NCBI GenBank assembly: GCA_027310305.1
Contig: DAIDBD010000029.1
Location: 93,740-157,739 of the forward strand
From: Herminiimonas sp.
Lineage (GTDB): Bacteria; Pseudomonadota; Gammaproteobacteria; Burkholderiales; Burkholderiaceae_D
Direction of reading: 5' to 3'
Length of the DNA stretch: 64,000 bases
Shown: positions 57,344-64,000 of the stretch, piece after piece
Numbering within the stretch: the first letter of the stretch is position 1
How the letters are laid out: each line of letters starts with the position of its first letter
Program-made: the position numbers and the translations under genes
The notes under the pieces: generated by a model
What the model was told of the DNA's origin: nothing
Databases searched by the model: none
What the model saw: only the letters and a program-made list of their open reading frames with translations

Positions 57344-57828
<485 letters not shown>

Positions 57829-57836
<8 letters not shown>

Positions 57837-58788
57837 TCCGCAACTGAACAAAGACGGCGAATTGCAGCACCTGCTCACGATCGAAGGGCTGCCGAAAGCG
57901 GTGATCACCCGCATTCTCGACACGGCTTCATCGTTTGTCGGCATCGGTGATCGCGAAGTCAAGAAAGTCCCGCTGATGCGCGGCAAAAGCGTTTTCAACC
58001 TGTTCTTCGAAAATTCCACGCGTACCCGCACCACGTTCGAGATTGCATCCAAGCGATTATCGGCCGATGTCATCAATCTGAATATTTCCGCCTCCAGCGC
58101 CAGCAAAGGCGAATCGCTGCTCGATACGATCGACAACCTGGCCGCGATGCATGCGGACATGTTCGTTGTGCGCCATGCGCAATCCGGCGCGCCGTACCTG
58201 ATCGCCAAGCATCTGATCGATACGCATCAGCCGCACGTTCATGTGGTCAATGCCGGCGATGGCCGGCATGCACATCCGACGCAGGGTTTGCTGGACATGT
58301 ACACGATCCGGCATTACAAAGGCGATTTCACCAATCTGACGGTGGCGATCGTCGGCGACGTCCTGCACAGTCGCGTCGCGCGTTCCGACATTCATGCATT
58401 GACGACGCTGGGCGTGCCCGAAGTACGCGTGATCGGCCCGCGCACCTTGCTGCCGAGCGGGTTGGAACAGATGGGCGTGCGCGTCTTCACCGACATGAAC
58501 GAAGGATTGAAAGGCGTCGATGTCATCATCATGCTGCGCCTGCAGAATGAGCGCATGAGCGGCGCATTGCTGCCTTCCGCGCAGGAATTTTTCAAAAGCT
58601 ACGGATTGACGACGGAACGCCTTGCGCTGGCCAAGCCGGATGCGATCGTGATGCATCCCGGCCCGATGAATCGCGGCGTTGAAATCGAATCGGCGGTGGC
58701 CGACGGCGCACAAGCGGTGATCCTGCCCCAAGTCACATTCGGCATCGCGGTGCGGATGGCGGTGATGAGTATTCTGGCAGGAAATTAA
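57829..58788 (+). CDS. pyrB: Aspartate carbamoyltransferase catalytic chain
   Basis: 319 residues. Catalyses carbamoyl phosphate plus aspartate to carbamoyl aspartate. Carbamoyl-phosphate motif [18 protein letters not shown] near residue 62, [15 protein letters not shown] loop, [12 protein letters not shown], and [14 protein letters not shown]. In enzymes of this type the ATCase forms a dodecamer with an inactive dihydroorotase homolog, which is encoded just downstream (59388). The stop TAA overlaps the ATG of the GIY-YIG gene by one base. Confidence 0.96.
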
Positions 58789-59078
58789 TGGCATTCCATG
58801 TGTACCTGCTGCGATGTTCGGATAGCAGTTATTACATTGGCCATACTGATAACCTTGAATCACGGTTGGCGCAGCATCAGTCCGGAACACTACAGGGATA
58901 TACGGCAAGCCGGTTGCCTGTGATTTTGCTCAAGGCAGAGTCTTTTCCGACGCGGGAAGAAGCACTTGCTGCTGAAATGCAGTTAAAGGGCTGGAATCGG
59001 GCCAAAAAGGAAGCCTGGGTTAATAACGATTTTGGTTTGTTGAAGCAATTGGCGAAAAAGAATTTTCCTAAGTCGTGA
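58788..59078 (+). CDS. Small GIY-YIG nuclease, inserted in the pyrimidine operon
   Basis: 96 residues, a single GIY-YIG domain of the YhbQ/UPF0213-like kind. The motif reads VYLLRCSDSSYYIGHTDNLE (YLL...YYIG), followed by the catalytic Arg region LESRLAQHQSG and the Glu of REEALAAEMQLKGW. The family cleaves DNA; this subgroup is little characterised. It starts inside the pyrB stop codon (TAATG) and is followed after 38 bases by an array of palindromic repeats, splitting pyrB from its usual partner. This position and its neighbours suggest arrival by transposition or a repeat-linked mechanism. Confidence 0.88.
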   Translation: MAFHVYLLRCSDSSYYIGHTDNLESRLAQHQSGTLQGYTASRLPVILLKAESFPTREEALAAEMQLKGWNRAKKEAWVNNDFGLLKQLAKKNFPKS

Positions 59079-59116
59079 AAGTATGATGCGGCGAACGAGG
59101 TGCTTTCGTGTTTTTG

Positions 59117-59173
59117 CCCTTCGATACGCCCTGCGGGCTACTCACACCCCAAAGGGTGCCCCGGGACGAACGG
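59117..59173. repeat. Composite palindromic repeat (type b joined to type a)
   Basis: CCCTTCGATACGCCCTGCGGGCTACTCA is followed without gap by CACCCCAAAGGGTGCCCCGGGACGAACGG in halves. It combines the left half of a type b element with a right half of a type a element, 38 bases after the GIY-YIG stop. Confidence 0.85.
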
Positions 59174-59233
59174 TAAGAAAGGTTGGCCTTCAGGTTCTCA
59201 ACAGTCTGTTCGTGTTTAAAGCTTGGTTTCAAT

Positions 59234-59271
59234 CCGTTCGTCCTGAGTAGCCCGCAGGGCGTATCGAAGGA
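59234..59271. repeat. Type b repeat
   Basis: CCGTTCGTCCTGAGTAGCCC then GCAGGGCGTATCGAAGGA. The GCCC-GCA-GGGC centre can form a small hairpin. Confidence 0.85.
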
Positions 59272-59309
59272 AGCGGTATCGGCGAACGGTTTAGGACCTA
59301 CATGTGTTG

Positions 59310-59369
59310 CCGTTCGTCCTGAGTAGCCCGTAGGGCGTATCGAAGGAAGTAGCGAAGCGTATCGAAGGA
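59310..59369. repeat. Type b repeat with partial second tail
   Basis: A near-identical type b copy at 59310-59347 (GTAGGGC instead of GCAGGGC) is followed by AGTAGCGAAGCGTATCGAAGGA, a duplicated tail ending 18 bases before the next gene's ATG. Confidence 0.82.
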
Positions 59370-59387
59370 TAGGAAAACAAGGGAAGC

Positions 59388-60674
59388 ATGAAACTCCATA
59401 TCAAGAACGGACATCTGATCGATCCGGTCAACGGCATCGATGCGCAAAAGGATCTGTACATTGCCGATGGCAAGATTGCCGGCGTAGGGCAGGCGCCGTC
59501 AAACTTCAATGCAGACAAAACGATCGATGCGAACGGATTGATCGTCGCACCCGGATTGGTCGATTTGAGCGCACGCCTGCGCGAACCCGGTTATGAATAC
59601 AAGGCCACGCTCGAATCCGAACTGCAGGCGGCAATACAAGGCGGCGTAACCAGCCTGGTCTGTCCGCCCGATACCGATCCGGTGCTCGATGAACCGGGCC
59701 TGGTCGAAATGCTGACGCATCGCGCAAGGACGCTGAATCAGGCCCACGTCTACCCGCTGGGCGCATTAACGGTCGGCTTGAAGGGCGAGGCGCTGACCGA
59801 AATGGCGGAACTGACCGAAGCCGGCTGCGTCGGGTTTTCGCAAGCCGACCAGCCGATTCTCGACACCACGGTATTGCTGCGTGCAATGCAGTATGCGCAA
59901 ACTTTCGGCTATACCGTCTGGCTGCGCGCGCAAGACCCGCACCTGGGTCGCAACGGCATTGCACACAGCGGACCGATCGCATCGCGCCTCGGGTTATCCG
60001 GCGTGCCGGTCATGGCCGAAACCGTCGCGCTGCACACGATCTTTGAACTGATGCGCGCCAGCGGTGCGCGGGTTCATCTATGCCGGATATCGTCCGCCGC
60101 CGGCGTGGAGCTGGTACGACAGGCAAAAAAGGAAGGCTTGCCGGTCACCTGCGATGTCGGTGCGCACCATGTCCATCTGACCGATGCCGACATCGGCTTT
60201 TTCGATTCCAACGCCCGTCTGGTGCCGCCATTGCGCGCGCAACGCGATCGCGATGCAATCCGGCAAGGATTGCTCGACGGTACGATCGATGCAATCTGCT
60301 CCGACCATACGCCGGTCGATGATGATGAAAAATTATTGCCGTTCGGCGAAGCATCGCCCGGCGCAACGGGCCTAGAATTATTGCTGTCGCTGGCACTGAA
60401 ATGGGCGGAAGAATGCGTCGATCCATCGAAGCAGCCGATCGCCAGGGCCATCGCCAAGATATCGGCCGATGCGGCCAGCGTGGTCGGCCTGCGATCCGGT
60501 CAACTGGCGATAGGCAGTGCCGCGGATGTGTGCCTGTTCGATCCGGCTGCGCGCTGGAAAGTGGAAGCCAAAGCCTTGGCGAGCCAAGGCAAGCATACGC
60601 CGTTTCTCGGTTATGAATTGACAGGGCAAGTCCAGGCAACCATCGTTGCGGGCCAGGTCGTGTTCAAGCGGTGA
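59388..60674 (+). CDS. Dihydroorotase homolog with degenerate metal site (PyrC'/PyrX)
   Basis: 428 residues of the amidohydrolase fold, clearly homologous to dihydroorotase. The zinc motif that should read DxHxHxREPG reads VDLSARLREPG, so both metal-binding His are lost (Ser and Arg). SDHTP near residue 304 is kept. It is therefore probably inactive and structural, like the Pseudomonas PyrC' that is needed to assemble ATCase (PyrB). A true dihydroorotase should be elsewhere in the genome. Normally directly after pyrB; here the GIY-YIG gene and repeats separate them by 600 bases, so its expression may depend on read-through. Confidence 0.88.
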   Translation: MKLHIKNGHLIDPVNGIDAQKDLYIADGKIAGVGQAPSNFNADKTIDANGLIVAPGLVDLSARLREPGYEYKATLESELQAAIQGGVTSLVCPPDTDPVLDEPGLVEMLTHRARTLNQAHVYPLGALTVGLKGEALTEMAELTEAGCVGFSQADQPILDTTVLLRAMQYAQTFGYTVWLRAQDPHLGRNGIAHSGPIASRLGLSGVPVMAETVALHTIFELMRASGARVHLCRISSAAGVELVRQAKKEGLPVTCDVGAHHVHLTDADIGFFDSNARLVPPLRAQRDRDAIRQGLLDGTIDAICSDHTPVDDDEKLLPFGEASPGATGLELLLSLALKWAEECVDPSKQPIARAIAKISADAASVVGLRSGQLAIGSAADVCLFDPAARWKVEAKALASQGKHTPFLGYELTGQVQATIVAGQVVFKR

Positions 60675-60683
60675 AGAAACAAT

Positions 60684-60698
60684 CCGTTTGTCCTGAGG
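60684..60698. repeat. Decayed repeat fragment
   Basis: CCGTTTGTCCTGAGG, the first half of a type b element with one change, 9 bases after the dihydroorotase homolog stop. Confidence 0.5.
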
Positions 60699-60850
60699 TA
60701 AGTATCAAGAGCAAGCGGGAAATCCGGTTGGTTTTTGATTATGCGCAGAATTGTTACCTGTTCGATAATTCGGTTAATTGAATTGTTTTTGCAATGGCGG
60801 CTGTTTTATGATGCAGTAATGCAATTTCGGAAAATTCCGCAGGAACGATT

Positions 60851-61141
60851 ATGAAACCGTCTATCGCCCTTTACGCCAATCGTGATGCCGTCCGGCGCAT
60901 TGTCGAGTCGCATCGTGCCCGTAACGCACGCGTGTTCGGTTCAGTGCTGCATGGCGATGATACCGATGAAAGCGATCTTGATATCCTCATCGATCCGACG
61001 CCAGACACGACGTTGATGGATGTAGCCGCCATCCAGGTAGAACTGGAGCGTCTGTTGGGCGTGGCGGTAGACGTGTTGACTCCGAAGGCTTTGCCGGAGA
61101 AGTGTCGAGAGACCGTTGTCGCGGAGGCGGTGCCGGTATGA
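60851..61141 (+). CDS. mntA: MntA-like nucleotidyltransferase antitoxin
   Basis: 96 residues, a minimal nucleotidyltransferase with an exact GSx10DxD signature (Gly30-Ser31 and Asp42-Leu-Asp44). In the MntA/HepT systems this protein neutralises the HEPN toxin by transferring AMP groups to it. AGGAA lies upstream of the ATG. The stop overlaps the hepT start (ATGA). Position between pyrC' and plsC interrupts a conserved order and suggests acquisition. Confidence 0.88.
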   Translation: MKPSIALYANRDAVRRIVESHRARNARVFGSVLHGDDTDESDLDILIDPTPDTTLMDVAAIQVELERLLGVAVDVLTPKALPEKCRETVVAEAVPV

Positions 61142-61521
61142 AAAAATCCCAACTACGGGTGGCAGACTACCTCGAACATATCCAGCAAGCTATCGAGCGA
61201 ATTCAGCGTTACACCGAGGATATGGATGAAGTCGCGTTTCTGAAAAACGAAATGACGCAAGACGCAGTGATTCGTAATATCGAGATCATCGGCGAGGCAG
61301 CGAACAATATCAAGCGGAGCGCCCCCGACTTCGCTGAAGAACATGATGAAATTCCCTGGGTAGTGATTTACGCCATGCGCAATCGCGTATCGCACGCCTA
61401 TCACAAGGTAGACTTGGAAATCGTTTGGAAAACAATTCAAAATGATTTCCCGCCTATGCATCAACAGGTTACCGTTCTGCTTCAGGGATTAGCAGGTAGC
61501 CTCCGCAGGCCGAAGCCGTGA
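61138..61521 (+). CDS. hepT: HepT-like HEPN toxin (DUF86)
   Basis: 127 residues, all-helical HEPN fold. The RNase motif RX4HXY is intact: Arg81, His86, Tyr88 in MRNRVSHAYHKVD. HepT cleaves RNA, and the Tyr is the residue modified by the partner MntA. Translationally coupled to the antitoxin. The pair may act in plasmid or phage defence or simply as an addictive module. Confidence 0.9.
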   Translation: MKKSQLRVADYLEHIQQAIERIQRYTEDMDEVAFLKNEMTQDAVIRNIEIIGEAANNIKRSAPDFAEEHDEIPWVVIYAMRNRVSHAYHKVDLEIVWKTIQNDFPPMHQQVTVLLQGLAGSLRRPKP

Positions 61522-61686
61522 AGTTGCGTGATTGCATGGCTGCAAGGCATTACTTCAACTTGGGCAAGTTCCAATGGAAAGCATCTCGCGCCTGGAATAG
61601 AAAGTGAAATGCCCACAAATATCAAGTCTTGCGCAGCAGTCTGTGCTGAGAGGTAAAGGCTTCAGCCTGGAGCAGGGCTTGCACGC

Positions 61687-62424
61687 ATGATCGTATACAA
61701 TCTTTTGCGCGTGCTGCTACATCTATTCATCGGCTTGTGGTCTTGTGCTGTTGTCTTCCCGTTTGCCGATGCCGCCGGCCGGCAATGGCGCATCAAGCGT
61801 TGGTCCATCAAGCTGCTTGCCATATGCGGCGTACGAGTTGAAATTAAACACGCCGGCGGCGCGCCGGATGCGCCGAAAGCGTTGATCGTTTCCAATCACG
61901 TCTCCTGGCTCGACATTTTCGTGATCAATTCATTGCAGCCCTGCCGCTTCGTCGCGAAGTCGGATATTCGCGACTGGCCGCTGATCGGGTGGCTGTGCGA
62001 TAAAGCCGGAACGGTATTCATCGCGCGCGGCAGGCAGCGCGACGTGCGCAGAATTTATCAAGGTCTGGTAGCCGATATTCACGCCGGGGAGCGCATTGCC
62101 TTTTTTCCGGAAGGCACCACGCTCGCCCAAGGCGCGCTCGGTTCTTTTCACGCCAATCTGTTTGAAGCGGCGATCGCAGCCCAGGTACCGATACAGCCTT
62201 ATGCATTGCGCTATCTGGATGCCGCAGGCAACTTGTGTTCCGAGATCGATTTCATCGGCGACATGACCTTCGCGCAAAGCATGATGGCGATTTTGCGGGT
62301 GCGGAAAATCAATGCGGAATTGGTGTTGCTGCCGACGATCGAAGCCGGCGGAATGCATCGCCGCGAACTGGCTGATGTTGCACGGCACTCGATCATGGAA
62401 GCGCTGGGCTATCAGAACGAGTAG
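61687..62424 (+). CDS. plsC: 1-acyl-sn-glycerol-3-phosphate acyltransferase
   Basis: 245 residues. An N-terminal membrane helix is followed by the acyltransferase motif NHVSWLDIF (H-x4-D) near residues 63-71, the substrate-binding FPEGTTLAQG near residue 139, and the block SDIRDWPLIGWLCDKAGTVFI in parts. It makes phosphatidic acid from lysophosphatidic acid at the inner membrane. GGAGCAGGG precedes the ATG. Some paralogs acylate other lipids (ornithine lipids), so the exact acceptor is uncertain. Confidence 0.88.
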   Translation: MIVYNLLRVLLHLFIGLWSCAVVFPFADAAGRQWRIKRWSIKLLAICGVRVEIKHAGGAPDAPKALIVSNHVSWLDIFVINSLQPCRFVAKSDIRDWPLIGWLCDKAGTVFIARGRQRDVRRIYQGLVADIHAGERIAFFPEGTTLAQGALGSFHANLFEAAIAAQVPIQPYALRYLDAAGNLCSEIDFIGDMTFAQSMMAILRVRKINAELVLLPTIEAGGMHRRELADVARHSIMEALGYQNE

Positions 62425-62462
62425 TCCTGAACAGCCTGAACGCCATCCAACTGAATTCATAG

Positions 62463-62520
62463 CCGTTCGCCCCGGGGCACCCTTTGGGGTGTGAGTAGAC
62501 GCGAAGCGGCGTATCGAAGA
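62463..62520. repeat. Composite repeat (type a left half with type b-like tail)
   Basis: CCGTTCGCCCCGGGGCACCC, then TTTGGGGTGTGAGTAG and an altered tail ACGCGAAGCGGCGTATCGAAGA. It shows the same a/b switching as the element at 59117. Confidence 0.8.
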
Positions 62521-62560
62521 CTGTCCTGATCTCGTCGAAGGGGATCTCCGGGCACGGCTA

Positions 62561-62637
62561 ATCCTTCGATACGCCCTGCGGGCTACTCAGGACGAACGGA
62601 CCTACTCACACCCCAAAGGGTGCCCCGGGACGAACGG
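62561..62637. repeat. Two adjacent repeats, reverse orientation
   Basis: 62561-62599 is a full type b element in reverse orientation (ATCCTTCGATACGCCCTGCG to GGACGAACGG). 62603-62637 is a type a right half (CTCACACCCCAAAGGGTGCC to GGGACGAACGG). Confidence 0.85.
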
Positions 62638-62643
62638 ATTACT

Positions 62644-62712
62644 TGGGACGGACGGACCTATTCACATCCTCAACGGGTGCCCCAGGACGAACGGACTGCC
62701 TAGGACGAACAG
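62644..62712. repeat. Decayed repeat copies
   Basis: TGGGACGGACGG, TTCACATCCTCAACGGGTGC with CCCAGGACGAACGG, and TAGGACGAACAG are recognisable but mutated right halves of type a elements. Confidence 0.6.
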
Positions 62713-62744
62713 ATTTGCCGGGAACCTGGAAACCCACTTTTTTT

Positions 62745-62783
62745 CCGTTCGCCCTGAGTAGCCCGCAAGGGCGTATCGAAGGG
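62745..62783. repeat. Type b repeat, forward
   Basis: CCGTTCGCCCTGAGTAGCCC then GCAAGGGCGTATCGAAGGG; one base longer in the central hairpin than the copies near 59.3 kb. Confidence 0.82.
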
Positions 62784-62899
62784 TTGCATGCCCCCTATAA
62801 AAGCGTTGATACGCTGCGCTGTTCAAGATTTCCGTTCAAGACAAGCCGACAGGTTCTACTCAAATAGGCAGCCTTTGTAGTCCTGCCTCACGAAGCCCT

Positions 62900-63718
62900 T
62901 CAACCCTGCTTCCGGTACTGCGAACAATCGACCTGGAACAAGGCCCGGTCCTCCAGCCGCACCGCAGTCAGCTTGCCGCCCCATACGCACCCGGTATCGA
63001 GTCCGATCAGATTGGGGCGCATGATCAATCCCAACGTAGACCAATGGCCGAACACGACCGTCACATCTTCGGTTTTGCGACCGGGTACATCGAACCATGG
63101 AATGTAACCCGGTTTAGCCGCTGCAATGTCATCGGTGTTCGAGAAATTCATGGTGCCGTCTTCGCTGCAAAACCGGATACGCGTCAATCCATTGACAATG
63201 CAGCGCAATCGATCGGCGCCTGTGAGCGCAGGATCCCATCTGGCCGGTGTATTGCCATACATCTCGTGCAGGAAATCGATCCAGTCCGGTCCGCGCAGCA
63301 CTGCCTCGACTTCCTGCGCCAATGCGATTGTTTGCGCTGCAGTCCACTGGGGCAGCACGCCGGCATGCACCAGCAAATGGCCATTTTCAAAGTGCGCCAG
63401 CGGCTGCCGGCGCAGCCAGTCGAGCAACTCGTCGCGATCGGGCGCATCGAGAATGTCGTCCAGCGTGTCGGATGCGTGGGGCTTGCGAATGCCGTGCGCT
63501 GCAGTTAATAGATGCAGGTCGTGGTTGCCCAGTACTACACTCGCGGTTTCGCCAAGCGCGCGGATTTGCCGTAGAGTGCCGAGCGATTGGGGGCCGCGGT
63601 TGACCAGGTCGCCGACGAAAATGAATTTGGGATGCGCAGACACGGAATGAATGCGTTCCAGCAGCTTGGTTAGCCGGGAATCGCACCCTTGGATATCGCC
63701 GATGGCATAGGTGGTCAT
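62900..63718 (-). CDS. apaH: Symmetrical Ap4A hydrolase
   Basis: 272 residues. Metallophosphoesterase that splits diadenosine tetraphosphate into two ADP. Motifs: YAIGDIQGC (start), [11 protein letters not shown] near residue 37, GNHDLHLL near residue 63, and GHWSTLG late. Typical ApaH length. Divergent ends are full of the palindromic repeats: one array 3' and one palindrome 5'. Confidence 0.94.
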   Translation of the reverse strand: MTTYAIGDIQGCDSRLTKLLERIHSVSAHPKFIFVGDLVNRGPQSLGTLRQIRALGETASVVLGNHDLHLLTAAHGIRKPHASDTLDDILDAPDRDELLDWLRRQPLAHFENGHLLVHAGVLPQWTAAQTIALAQEVEAVLRGPDWIDFLHEMYGNTPARWDPALTGADRLRCIVNGLTRIRFCSEDGTMNFSNTDDIAAAKPGYIPWFDVPGRKTEDVTVVFGHWSTLGLIMRPNLIGLDTGCVWGGKLTAVRLEDRALFQVDCSQYRKQG

Positions 63719-63779
63719 ATGGATTCAAAAATAATAGGACTTACGCAAAACTCAGTGTTTGATTTGTTCGCGCTCAATA

Positions 63780-63827
63780 AACCGTTCGTCCCGGGGCACC
63801 CTTTGGGGTGCCCCGGGACGAACGGTT
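63780..63827. repeat. Perfect 22-base-pair palindromic repeat, type a
   Basis: Arms of 22 bases (AACCGTTCGTCCCGGGGCAC plus CC) are exact reverse complements around a four-base TTTG loop. It is the cleanest copy of the family, 61 bases upstream of apaH. Confidence 0.9.
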
Positions 63828-63928
63828 CGTTTTATGCAGAAAATCAGATGCACCATTGTAATTTGCGTATCTATGGACTCCACCCGATTTGCAAGGGGAA
63901 AAATTGATTTCAGCCTGTAGGGGTAAGA

Positions 63929-64000
63929 TTGCACGTATCTATTCGGCCTGTCATCGAGCGGTTTATTGCTCTGGCCCTGATGCAATACGCACGCTGGAAT
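63929..64000 (+). CDS. Possible start of a gene running off the window
   Basis: TTG at 63929 follows AGGGG with a 5-base spacer and opens a frame of 24 codons to the window end, reading (M)HVSIRPVIERFIALALMQY. The helical, hydrophobic start is protein-like. Too short to identify, and a later start (ATG 63980) is possible. Confidence 0.3.
   Translation, partial: MHVSIRPVIERFIALALMQYARWN

Larger units (their letters stand above)
59079..59387 (+). other. Repeat-filled gap between the GIY-YIG gene and the dihydroorotase homolog
   Basis: 309 bases with no gene. More than half consists of the palindromic repeats listed here; the unique part 59174-59233 has no recognisable motif. Confidence 0.7.
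62425..62899. other. Repeat-filled gap between plsC and apaH
   Basis: 475 bases between convergent genes, with at least five repeat copies in both orientations (62463-62783) in different stages of decay, then 110 bases without a recognisable feature. No gene seen. Confidence 0.7.

Noticed and set aside
59117..62783. Repeats as a CRISPR array
   Set aside because: Spacing is irregular, both orientations occur, there are no uniform spacers and no cas genes.
63752..63985. 77-codon minus-strand frame across the last palindrome
   Set aside because: It reads through the repeat and contains no family motif.

Overview
The window looks like chromosome of a betaproteobacterium in the Burkholderiales, most likely the Oxalobacteraceae (Herminiimonas/Collimonas/Herbaspirillum type). 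This rests on gene orders I know from that group: rppH|proS; ffh ... ypjD-pilS-pilR-ampD; aroQ-accB-accC-prmA; thiD-hemL | rubredoxin-pilGHIJ-chpA; yqgE-ruvX-pyrR-pyrB-pyrC'-plsC. It also carries lysine/alanine-rich histone-H1-like proteins and a SWIB-domain protein. Base composition is moderately GC-rich throughout. I see no rRNA, tRNA, CRISPR array, prophage or complete insertion sequence. The genus is inference; the placement in Burkholderiales is fairly firm.

Layout. 1-9 kb: rppH (cut by the window edge), proS, a lytic transglycosylase, two tandem alkaline phosphatases, a secreted histidine-rich protein, a SWIB protein with an H1-like tail, and ffh. 9-14 kb: an orphan periplasmic binding protein behind a sigma-54 promoter, then a DctB/DctD-like two-component pair. 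14-19 kb: ypjD, a small Cys-rich membrane protein, pilS, pilR, ampD. 19-25.4 kb: NrdR-type operators, nrdA, nrdB, an H1-like protein, yggT and yggU. 25.4-32.6 kb (mostly minus strand): a lipoprotein, a PfkB-type kinase, a zinc-ribbon protein, prmA, accC, accB, aroQ, a TlpA-like thioredoxin and a nucleotidyltransferase-like protein. 32.7-40.6 kb (plus): mpl, a YqiA-like esterase, an RNase II-family enzyme, a TonB-like protein, aroE, mtgA, and a corA-type transporter behind a long leader. 40.6-44.2 kb (minus): an NRAMP-related transporter, hemL, thiD. 44.3-54.5 kb (plus): rubredoxin and the Pil-Chp chemosensory cluster, ending in a 1979-residue ChpA. 54.6-64 kb: phrB, the yqgE-ruvX-pyrR-pyrB operon, a GIY-YIG nuclease, a catalytically degenerate dihydroorotase, an MntA/HepT toxin-antitoxin pair, plsC, apaH and a gene fragment at the edge.

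How parts fit together. PilS/PilR and PilG-PilH-PilI-PilJ-ChpA are the two regulatory arms of type IV pili, but no pilus structural genes lie here. AccB/AccC, FabD-independent lipid genes (plsC), the pyrimidine genes, nrdAB and the peptidoglycan genes (mpl, mtgA, ampD, lytic transglycosylase) are housekeeping. Regulation readable from the bases includes a sigma-54 -24/-12 element with an upstream inverted repeat, a pair of NrdR-like palindromes exactly 31 bp apart over a -10 element, several intrinsic terminators, and a structured leader before corA.

The most unusual region is 54.5-64 kb. A family of modular palindromic repeats sits between genes there and I found none in the first 54 kb. Its densest runs flank a small GIY-YIG nuclease gene inserted between pyrB and the dihydroorotase homolog, and the plsC-apaH gap. 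Together with the MntA/HepT pair placed between the dihydroorotase homolog and plsC, this makes an otherwise conserved operon look like a landing area for accessory DNA. A working hypothesis is that the GIY-YIG protein acts on, or spreads, the repeats.
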